NCBI RefSeq assembly: GCF_033063295.1 | Contig: NZ_JAWJZH010000001.1 | Span: 1,612,001-1,676,000, forward strand | Source: Nitrosomonas sp. Is35 | GTDB lineage: Bacteria > Pseudomonadota > Gammaproteobacteria > Burkholderiales > Nitrosomonadaceae | Direction: 5' to 3' | Length of the DNA: 64,000 bases | Shown here: one piece after another, positions 57,636-64,000 of the stretch | Layout: each line of letters opens with the position of its first letter | How positions within the stretch are numbered: position 1 is the stretch's first letter | Notes under the pieces: model-generated | What the model saw: only the letters and a program-made list of their open reading frames with translations | Database searches by the model: none | Told to the model about the DNA's origin: nothing | Program-made: the position numbers and the translations under genes

Positions 57636-58313
57636 TCAAACACTTTTGATCACTCCATCTTCCAGTTCCACCACCCGGTCCGCGATGTCCAGGATGCGAT
57701 AATCATGCGTGACCAAAAGAATCGCGGTTTGTGATTCTTTGGCTAATCGTTTCAGTAGACTGACTGCTTCATAACCGCTTTGCTTATCCAGCGATGCGGT
57801 CGGCTCATCGGCCAGGATGATTTTTGGCTGCCCGACCAATGCACGTGCGATGGAAACACGTTGCAGCTGTCCGCCTGAAAGCTGTCCCGGTTTGTAATCA
57901 AGCCGGTCACCCAATCCCACGGCGATCAGCGCTTCCGCGGAGCGATCGCGTCTTTGCTGCTCTGTCAGTGTATTGCTCATTTCCAAAGTCATGCTGACGT
58001 TCTGCAATGCCGTGAGTGATTTGAGCAAATTATGCTGTTGAAAAATATAGCCGATCTGCTGCCGGGCTTTGACTCTAATCTGCTCGCTGCTGTTGATGAG
58101 TTGTTGATCGAGCACTTTCACGCTACCGTGAAAAGCCTGGCGCAGACCGCCGATAATAGTCAGAAAAGTTGTTTTGCCGGAACCGGAAGGCCCGGTAATC
58201 AATACGATTTCACCTTTGCGGATGGCTAGGGTGATGTCTTTCAGCACCGGTTGCGTTAACTCGCCGCTGCCAAAACTGAAATTCAAGTGCTCGACATCAA
58301 TGACTGTAGACAT
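57636..58313 (-). CDS. devA: DevA-type ABC exporter ATP-binding protein
   Basis: 225 residues from ATG 58313, which overlaps the devC stop by one base (TGATG). Upstream in-frame ATGs would run back into devC. Walker A is ITGPSGSGKTTFLT, the signature LSGGQLQRVSIARAL, and Walker B ILADEPTASLD. It powers the DevC permease. Confidence 0.88.
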   Translation of the reverse strand: MSTVIDVEHLNFSFGSGELTQPVLKDITLAIRKGEIVLITGPSGSGKTTFLTIIGGLRQAFHGSVKVLDQQLINSSEQIRVKARQQIGYIFQQHNLLKSLTALQNVSMTLEMSNTLTEQQRRDRSAEALIAVGLGDRLDYKPGQLSGGQLQRVSIARALVGQPKIILADEPTASLDKQSGYEAVSLLKRLAKESQTAILLVTHDYRILDIADRVVELEDGVIKSV

Positions 58314-59482
58314 CAGAACATATCCGCCGGATTGGTATCTTTCAACTTGCGGATGGCCAGCAACCCGGCCATGACGCACATGGAAAGAATAAACAGAAAC
58401 ACTGTGATCATCTTGCTCCACAGCATCGGCATCGGCATGTACATCTGTGATTCAGCCAGATGATACAATCCCACAGAAAGCAGATAACCGGGGATAAATC
58501 CGAGCACCGCCAGAAAGAAAGCCGAAGCAAACACCAGGCGGACAAAATAACCGTGCTCATAACCCATGGCTTTGAGTGTCGCGAATTCGTTGCGATGATT
58601 GGCGATGTCGGTAAACAAAATCTGGTAGACAATCACCAGACCGACCACCCATCCCATCACCGTGCCGAAACCGAAAATAAACCCGATCGGCGCGGTATTG
58701 GCCCAATAATCCTTCTCGTATTTCAGCAATTCTTCATAGGTAAAAATATTGATGAATTCGTTCAGTTCGCTCTTAAGCTCCGCTTTAACCTGTTTGGCCG
58801 ATGCGCCGAGGTGTAGTTTAATGACACCCATATCGATATCACCGTGATTTCTTCTGGGAAAAATGCGCATGAAATTCAAATCACTGGTGATGACATTGCC
58901 ATCAGCGGCGAACGACACGCCCATGCGGAATAATCCCATGACGTTCACTTTATAATCGTTAATTTCCGTAACATTCCGGTCCGCCTCGAGCAATTGGCGC
59001 ATGGGGCCGAATTCCGGACGGGAGTACTCGTCAAACAGCACGGTATCCTTGAGCCGCAATTCTTCCCGTTTGTTTTTGACCTCGTCGACATTGAAGATCA
59101 TCGAATCCGGATCGAAACCGTAAACCATCAATGTGCGCTTGACTTGAGTTTTAATGTTTTTGAACGGCGCTAAACCGAGATACAGCGGATAAGCTTCTGC
59201 AACCGCCGGATTTCCCAGAACACGCATCAACTCGCTGCGTTTGAACTGGATCGGCCGCCACATCGCCTCGCTTTGTTTGTGCATCAAAAATAAATCGCCG
59301 CTCAATTTGACCGGTGCGGAAGCTGCACTGGCGTACAAGGAATCCTTGAAGCCCAATTGCATAAATACCAGAACGCAAGCGAACAATACCCCGCAAATCG
59401 CAGCCACCAGCTTGGATCGGTCAAAAATGAGCTGCCGCCACGCCAAGCGGGCGGGAAAATAAAACCAGGCCAGCTTATTCAC
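58313..59482 (-). CDS. devC: DevC-type ABC exporter permease
   Basis: 389 residues of the FtsX/MacB permease type: first helix LVAAICGVLFACVLVFMQLG, a large extracytoplasmic domain, and three C-terminal helices (IGFIFGFGTVMGWVVGLVIV, ASAFFLAVLGFIPGYLLSVG, MITVFLFILSMCVMAGLLAI). DevBCA exporters are known from cyanobacteria (heterocyst glycolipid export). The start overlaps devB by 4 bases. Confidence 0.85.
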   Translation of the reverse strand: MNKLAWFYFPARLAWRQLIFDRSKLVAAICGVLFACVLVFMQLGFKDSLYASAASAPVKLSGDLFLMHKQSEAMWRPIQFKRSELMRVLGNPAVAEAYPLYLGLAPFKNIKTQVKRTLMVYGFDPDSMIFNVDEVKNKREELRLKDTVLFDEYSRPEFGPMRQLLEADRNVTEINDYKVNVMGLFRMGVSFAADGNVITSDLNFMRIFPRRNHGDIDMGVIKLHLGASAKQVKAELKSELNEFINIFTYEELLKYEKDYWANTAPIGFIFGFGTVMGWVVGLVIVYQILFTDIANHRNEFATLKAMGYEHGYFVRLVFASAFFLAVLGFIPGYLLSVGLYHLAESQMYMPMPMLWSKMITVFLFILSMCVMAGLLAIRKLKDTNPADMF

Positions 59483-60378
59483 GGCGTAATCCGCACCTTA
59501 ACCTGGCGGAAAATCTGGTGCCGCAAATCCGCGACAGCCTCCGCTTCAAGCGTCAGGCGCACTTCGATGATACGATTGTCACGATCAGCTAAGGGGTCGG
59601 TATCGTTCAAATCGTTTTTCCGCACCAGAAATCCCAGTTCTCTAACCTGTGCCAGATAGGGCCGTTTGAAACCCACGGCATGGATACATCCGGATTGCCC
59701 CGTCTTGATCCGCAGCAAATCCGATTCAAAAACCTCCGCGACGACATCCAGCTCGGTCAAATCCGCCATTTCCAGCATTCCCTTATCGCCAATCCGTTCT
59801 CCTGGGCGGGCAAAAATTTTTAATAGGGTACCGTCAATGGGTGCAACAATCTGCGTATTGCTCAGTTCCGCTGCGTTTATTTTCAGCTCGGATTGCGCTT
59901 GAGTAATCTCGGCCGACAAGCGCTTCAGATTGATTCCGGATTGCTCAAGCGCCAACCGTTTCGCATCGGCCAACGAAATGCTGGTAGCGGAGCTATGTTC
60001 CAACGATTGGTAGCGCGAGTATTCTCGTTTATTGAAAGCGAGCGCGGCTTGCTCGACAGCCCGCTGCGCTTCCAGCACCTTGATGCGCGCTTTGGCGGCT
60101 TCCACCTGCGCTTTTTTCTTAAGATGATCGGACAAGATGGCTAATGTATCGCCCGCTTTAACTTGATCGGTTTCTTGAAAAAAGAGCTGTTCAACACGCG
60201 CACCTTCGGGGCCGGCGTTATGGGAAATTCTAATCACCCGGGAGCGCGGTTCAATGCGTCCCAGTGCACCAATACCCAGCTTCGCATCAAGCGAACATCC
60301 CGCCTCAGCCAGCGCATAGGAGCTACATAGGATTACGCTGATAACAGCAAAAATAGAAAAACTTACTTTAACGTACAT
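59479..60378 (-). CDS. devB: DevB-type HlyD membrane-fusion protein
   Basis: 299 residues: signal or anchor (VSFSIFAVISVILCSSYALA), biotinyl-lipoyl-like domain, helical hairpin (KKKAQVEAAKARIKVLEAQR, SEITQAQSELKINAAELSNT) and C-terminal beta domain (IVAPIDGTLLKIFARPGERI). First gene of the devBCA operon; it links DevC to an outer-membrane channel. Substrate unknown. Confidence 0.86.
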   Translation of the reverse strand: MYVKVSFSIFAVISVILCSSYALAEAGCSLDAKLGIGALGRIEPRSRVIRISHNAGPEGARVEQLFFQETDQVKAGDTLAILSDHLKKKAQVEAAKARIKVLEAQRAVEQAALAFNKREYSRYQSLEHSSATSISLADAKRLALEQSGINLKRLSAEITQAQSELKINAAELSNTQIVAPIDGTLLKIFARPGERIGDKGMLEMADLTELDVVAEVFESDLLRIKTGQSGCIHAVGFKRPYLAQVRELGFLVRKNDLNDTDPLADRDNRIIEVRLTLEAEAVADLRHQIFRQVKVRITP

Positions 60379-60666
60379 AGATAGAGTTTTTTATTTTGAT
60401 CCATTCATTCAAAAACCTGATCGTTGCATTTTTCATACCACTCCAAGTCCAAACGGGCATCGCGATGCCGCACAAATTAAGATTATGCATGAATGGACAC
60501 GAAACCGTCATACGCATCTCCTAACCACAGGATAACTTCGACTCTTACCGGCGATTTCATGTACGCAATTTATCCGGCAAACGGGTGGATTCAATAAAGA
60601 TGACAATACCGGAATAGAGACAATTTCTTGACAGATATATCAGCGGTCAGGTATGTTTCGCGCTCA
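60379..60666. other. Intergenic stretch between devB and the cobalamin riboswitch
   Basis: About 290 bases between divergent units. The btuB promoter should lie in the last part. No gene or hairpin terminator stood out. Confidence 0.35.
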
Positions 60667-60864
60667 CATTTCAGGTGCCTTCAAGGTTTCGTTCTTGAAG
60701 GTTAAACGGGAAGCTGGTGCGTTTCAGTCGAATGCAACAAAGCCAGCACTGCCCCCGCAACGGTAAATGAGTTAACCATCTGCAACATGTCACTGTGTCA
60801 TCACACGGGAAGACGCAGATGTGGAATCGCTTCCACTCATCAGTCCGGAGACCGGCCCGAAATG
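60667..60864 (+). ncRNA. Cobalamin riboswitch
   Basis: The closing stem P1 pairs CATTTC (60667-60672) with GAAATG (60859-60864). Inside are conserved elements: GGGAAGCTGGTG, GCCAGCACTGCCCCCGCAAC followed by GGTAA, CACACGGGAAGACGC, and the AGTCCGGAGACCGGCC end. It precedes btuB by about 145 bases. High B12 should repress the downstream uptake genes. Confidence 0.93.
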
Positions 60865-61007
60865 AATATTTCTACGGTATTGCGGCGGGCAATCAGTGGC
60901 ATGTTGACCGGTTTTCATTGCACCGACCGGCTCTTCTGTCCATTCCAATTTCCCTTCGCATTCCATAACCATTGATGACGCGCGGGTGTGCGCGAAGGGA
61001 TCAAATC

Positions 61008-62855
61008 ATGCAAAAATGCCGTCTAGCGGCAATGGCCGTGCTGTGGCCTGGCGCGGCAATGAATGCGTTTGCCACGGATGTGGATCATCAGGAGAAACCG
61101 GTGATTGTCACGGCAACCCGTACGGCGCAAACCGCCGATGCTTCACTGGCCTCGGTCACGGTGATTACCCGCAAGGATATTGAGCGTCAGCAAGCGCGTT
61201 CGATTCAGGATTTATTTCGCGGTGTGCCGGGAATGAGCGTCTCAAACAATGGCGGCGCCGGTAAAAGCACCGCGGTATTTATGCGCGGCAGCGAATCCGA
61301 TCATGTGCTGGTCATGATCGACAATATCAAAGTCGGCTCCGCTACATCGGGCACAACCGCTTTTGAGAACATTCCGGTCGATCAGATTGAGCGCATTGAA
61401 ATCGTGCGCGGCCCGCGTTCCAGTTTATACGGCTCCGAAGCCATTGGCGGCGTGATTCATATTATTACACGCAAAGGCAGCGGCACCGGATTTAAACCGA
61501 ATTTCAATTTCGGCGGCGGCAGTTACGGCACGTTGGAAGGCGCCACAGGATTCGCATACGGCGGCAAGCAAGGCTGGTTAAATATGACCGCCAGCGGTAT
61601 CGGTACGCGCGGATTTAATGCCTGTACCGGTTCCATCGATGCCGGTTGCTTTGTCGATTCATCCGATCCCACGTTATACGACAGAGATGGTTATCGCAAT
61701 GTCGCAGGCAGTGCACGTGCGGGATACCGTTTCGACAACGGCCTGGAAATCGATGGCAATTTTATGCAATCTTCCGGTAAAACCCAGTTTGACGGTAGTT
61801 TTGTCAATAAAGGGATTGTGATGCAACAAGTTTTTGGCGGCACTGCACGCTATTCTCCGCTCAAATTCTGGCGCATCAATTTGATTGGTGGCAGTAGCCG
61901 TGAAGATTCGGATAATTTTCTCAACACCCTATTCCAAAGCCGCTTTAACACGACACGCGACACCATTTCGGTATTGAACGATTTCACGATAAACCCTAAT
62001 CATTTATTGACCATCGGCATGGATTATCAGAAAGATCATATCAATAGCACCGAAGCTTTTACCGTGAATTCGCGCACCAATTGGGGTGTTTTCGCGCAGC
62101 ATCAGGCCACCGTCGCCAAACATAATTTTCAGCTGTCGCTGCGGCATGACGATAACCAGCAATTCGGCAGCCGCGTGACCGGCGGTACGGGCTGGGGTTA
62201 CTCGCTCACCGATAATGTCCGCCTGCTGGCCAATTTCGGCAGCGCATTTAAAGCACCGACATTCAATGAATTGTATTTTCCCGGCTTCAGCAATCCGCAT
62301 CTGCGTCCGGAAGATTCGCGCAGTTTTGAGTTCGGCACGCGCGGCAAAACAGATTGGGGCAGTTGGTCGCTGAATATCTATGAAAATCACATCTATCACT
62401 TGATCGCTTACGATGCCAGCATCTTCGCTCCCGCTAACGTCGATCAGGCGCGTATTCGCGGTTTTGAAGGCATACTCAGTGCGCAAATCAAAGGCTGGCA
62501 ATTCAATACCAACCTGACCCTGATGGATCCCGAAAATCGATCTTCCGGGGTAAATCGCGGTAATATACTGCCACGGCGCGCCGCGGAATCATTCCGGCTG
62601 GACGCCGACCGGCAATTCGGCCAGTACCGGCTGGGCGCGATGTTACTGGTCGAAGGCGAACGCTATGACGATCTATCCAACACCCGCAAATTGGACAGTT
62701 ACGTAAAATTCGATCTGCGTGCCGAATATAATCTGAGTAAACATTGGCGCTTGCAGGGGCGGATTGAAAATTTATTTAATGAGCACTACCAAACCGCTGC
62801 ATTCTACAATCAGCCAGGGCGGAATTTCTTTGCCATGGTACGTTATCAACCCTAA
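61008..62855 (+). CDS. btuB: TonB-dependent vitamin B12 receptor BtuB
   Basis: Outer-membrane cobalamin transporter, 615 residues from ATG 61008 (GAAGGG upstream); an earlier ATG at 60972 is less likely. A signal peptide (LAAMAVLWPGAAMNAFA) is followed by a plug domain with KPVIVTATRTAQTADASLAS and IVRGPRSSLYGSEAIGGVIH, and a 22-strand barrel ending in an aromatic strand (NFFAMVRYQP). The riboswitch upstream and btuM/cobO downstream support B12 as substrate. Confidence 0.93.
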   Translation: MQKCRLAAMAVLWPGAAMNAFATDVDHQEKPVIVTATRTAQTADASLASVTVITRKDIERQQARSIQDLFRGVPGMSVSNNGGAGKSTAVFMRGSESDHVLVMIDNIKVGSATSGTTAFENIPVDQIERIEIVRGPRSSLYGSEAIGGVIHIITRKGSGTGFKPNFNFGGGSYGTLEGATGFAYGGKQGWLNMTASGIGTRGFNACTGSIDAGCFVDSSDPTLYDRDGYRNVAGSARAGYRFDNGLEIDGNFMQSSGKTQFDGSFVNKGIVMQQVFGGTARYSPLKFWRINLIGGSSREDSDNFLNTLFQSRFNTTRDTISVLNDFTINPNHLLTIGMDYQKDHINSTEAFTVNSRTNWGVFAQHQATVAKHNFQLSLRHDDNQQFGSRVTGGTGWGYSLTDNVRLLANFGSAFKAPTFNELYFPGFSNPHLRPEDSRSFEFGTRGKTDWGSWSLNIYENHIYHLIAYDASIFAPANVDQARIRGFEGILSAQIKGWQFNTNLTLMDPENRSSGVNRGNILPRRAAESFRLDADRQFGQYRLGAMLLVEGERYDDLSNTRKLDSYVKFDLRAEYNLSKHWRLQGRIENLFNEHYQTAAFYNQPGRNFFAMVRYQP

Positions 62856-62868
62856 CTAGGAGTAAAAC

Positions 62869-63450
62869 ATGCTGACTTTATCCACTCGCCATCAAATCGC
62901 TATTGGCTTGCTACTGGCAGTTTTAATGATGCTCACCCGCAGTCATCATTTTGCCACGATGCATAACCTCGCTGACGCTTCCTGGGCGGTCTTCTTTCTG
63001 GCCGGCATTTATCTGCGTTCCGCATGGCCGTTGCTGGGATTCTTTGCCTTGGGCTGGGGATTGGATGTTGCCGCCACCACTTGGGGCGGTGTCAGTGATT
63101 TTTGCATGACACCGGCCTATTTCTTCTTACTACCGGCTTATGCGTCGTTATGGCTCGCCGGACGCTGGTACGCCAAGCGGCACCAATTCGCTTGGAACAC
63201 CGTCCTGCCGCTTTCCGCCAGCATCGTAGCTGGTTTAACGCTGTGTGAATTATTTTCCGGTGGCGGGTTCTACTTTTTCTCCGGTCGCATTGCCGAAACC
63301 AGTTTCGCTGAATTCGTTACACAACTGATTAAATACTTCCCGCTTTATATCGAGACCTTCGTATTTTATGCCGGTATCGCCGCCGTGATTCACGTACTGT
63401 TTACATTGATTGCGCAGCAACTCAATCCACGCAACACTTCGGCAGGATAA
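62869..63450 (+). CDS. btuM: BtuM-like inner-membrane cobalamin transporter
   Basis: 193 residues with about six membrane helices (IAIGLLLAVLMMLT, WAVFFLAGIYLRSAWPLLGF, FFLLPAYASLWLAG). Cys79 in TWGGVSDFCMTPAYF matches the conserved cysteine of BtuM proteins, solitary ECF S-component relatives shown in Thiobacillus to bind and decyanate B12. It lies 13 bases after btuB (AGGAG before the ATG) and before cobO. No BtuCDF genes are seen here. The family call is from motif, length and context. Confidence 0.75.
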   Translation: MLTLSTRHQIAIGLLLAVLMMLTRSHHFATMHNLADASWAVFFLAGIYLRSAWPLLGFFALGWGLDVAATTWGGVSDFCMTPAYFFLLPAYASLWLAGRWYAKRHQFAWNTVLPLSASIVAGLTLCELFSGGGFYFFSGRIAETSFAEFVTQLIKYFPLYIETFVFYAGIAAVIHVLFTLIAQQLNPRNTSAG

Positions 63451-63454
63451 TGGC

Positions 63455-64000
63455 ATGACCGATTCCGGACGCGCAGAGCGCTACCGCACGCGCATGCAGC
63501 ACAAAAAAGAAGTCATCGACGCGGCGATTGCGCGTGCCGACCGCGAGCAAGGCTTATTGCTGATTCTCACCGGTAATGGCAAAGGCAAGTCTAGCTCGGC
63601 CTTCGGTATGATGGCACGGGCACTGGGGCACGGCATGCGCGTCGGTGTGGCACAATTCATCAAAGGCCGTTCGGATACCGGTGAAGAAGCCTTCTTTCGC
63701 AAACAACCGAATGTCACTTGGCATGTTCTCGGCGAAGGTTTCACCTGGGATACGCAAAACCTGGAACGCGACACGGAAACAGCCCGCCGCGGCTGGGCGG
63801 TGGTGCAAACCATGTTGAGCGACCCGGCATTTGATTTGATCATCCTCGACGAATTAACGTATCCGATCAAATTCGGCTGGTTGGATCTGGATACTGTTCT
63901 AAATGACCTGAAAAACCGCCCGGCCATGCAGCATGTCGTGATTACCGGGCGCGGCGCACCCGAGGCATTGTGCGAAGCGGCGGATACCGTCACTGAAATG
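63455..64000 (+). CDS. cobO: Cob(I)yrinic acid a,c-diamide adenosyltransferase (partial)
   Basis: Adds the adenosyl group to cobalamin. Only the first 182 codons are in the window; the gene runs off the right edge. The CobA/BtuR motif LILTGNGKGKSSSAFGMMAR (P-loop) is at about residue 36, and LIILDELTYPIKFGWLD is the Walker B region. It starts just after btuM. CobO/BtuR proteins are about 190-200 residues, so little is missing. Confidence 0.93.
   Translation, partial: MTDSGRAERYRTRMQHKKEVIDAAIARADREQGLLLILTGNGKGKSSSAFGMMARALGHGMRVGVAQFIKGRSDTGEEAFFRKQPNVTWHVLGEGFTWDTQNLERDTETARRGWAVVQTMLSDPAFDLIILDELTYPIKFGWLDLDTVLNDLKNRPAMQHVVITGRGAPEALCEAADTVTEM

Noticed and set aside
1..64000. CRISPR array, tRNA or rRNA genes
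   Set aside because: No regularly spaced repeats and no tRNA cloverleaf or rRNA sequence were recognised by eye; a covariance-model search (tRNAscan/Infernal) would be decisive.

Overview
The window reads as chromosomal DNA of a chemolithoautotrophic betaproteobacterium, most likely a Nitrosomonas-like ammonia oxidiser. This is an inference from gene content: a cbbR / cbbLS-cbbQO form I RuBisCO cluster, a complete System I cytochrome c maturation operon (ccmABCDEFGHI), a homodimeric AceE/AceF pyruvate dehydrogenase, an SAH riboswitch before ahcY-metF, and a B12-acquisition cluster. No rRNA, tRNA or CRISPR array was found, and no ammonia-oxidation gene is present to prove the assignment.

Layout. 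1-3860: an AT-rich accessory stretch with an AAA/TOPRIM-like ATPase split by an IS481-family element, a hicBA toxin-antitoxin pair whose toxin carries a nonsense codon, and a DUF2726 membrane protein. 4250-11092: M48 protease with TPRs, a MacA-like adaptor with separate ATPase and permease, ExoD, and rimO. 11186-18493: two small membrane genes, cbbR, and the divergent cbbLSQO carbon-fixation cluster with a recognisable promoter, a cbbL-cbbS hairpin and a cbbS terminator. 18622-22153: second accessory stretch with a secreted protein, a decayed copy of the cbbO 3' end, a DUF2971 gene split by a second identical IS481 copy, and a broken TumE-like toxin beside its HTH partner. 22194-31953: dihydroxyacetone kinase, a Bcp peroxiredoxin and the ccm operon. 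32161-38156: a NarX-like histidine kinase and LuxR-type regulator face an opposing cluster formed by a SulP anion transporter, a universal stress protein and three small genes, two of them very short. The two blocks share one bidirectional terminator. 38970-52406: a long minus-strand housekeeping block (rng, maf, rlmH, rsfS, nadD, aceF, aceE, folD, metF, ahcY, metK). 52903-57551: EpsL/EpsB exopolysaccharide genes, a carboxylesterase and a Tat-type transglutaminase-like protein. 57636-60378: a DevBCA-type ABC exporter. 60667-64000: a cobalamin riboswitch, a BtuB receptor, a BtuM-like single-subunit B12 transporter and the start of the cobalamin adenosyltransferase.

How the genes work together. 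CbbR probably controls cbbLSQO; CbbQ and CbbO keep RuBisCO active, and the SulP protein may bring in an inorganic anion, possibly bicarbonate. The ccm operon would serve the many c-type cytochromes of an ammonia oxidiser. metK, ahcY and metF form a methyl cycle, with SAH sensed at the ahcY leader. The B12 riboswitch gates outer-membrane uptake, inner-membrane uptake and adenosylation of cobalamin.

The accessory stretches show repeated gene inactivation: two IS insertions, one nonsense mutation, one frameshift and one decayed duplication. The least described items are the SulP small-protein cluster, the cbbO tail remnant next to an unknown secreted protein, and the BtuM-like gene with its conserved cysteine.
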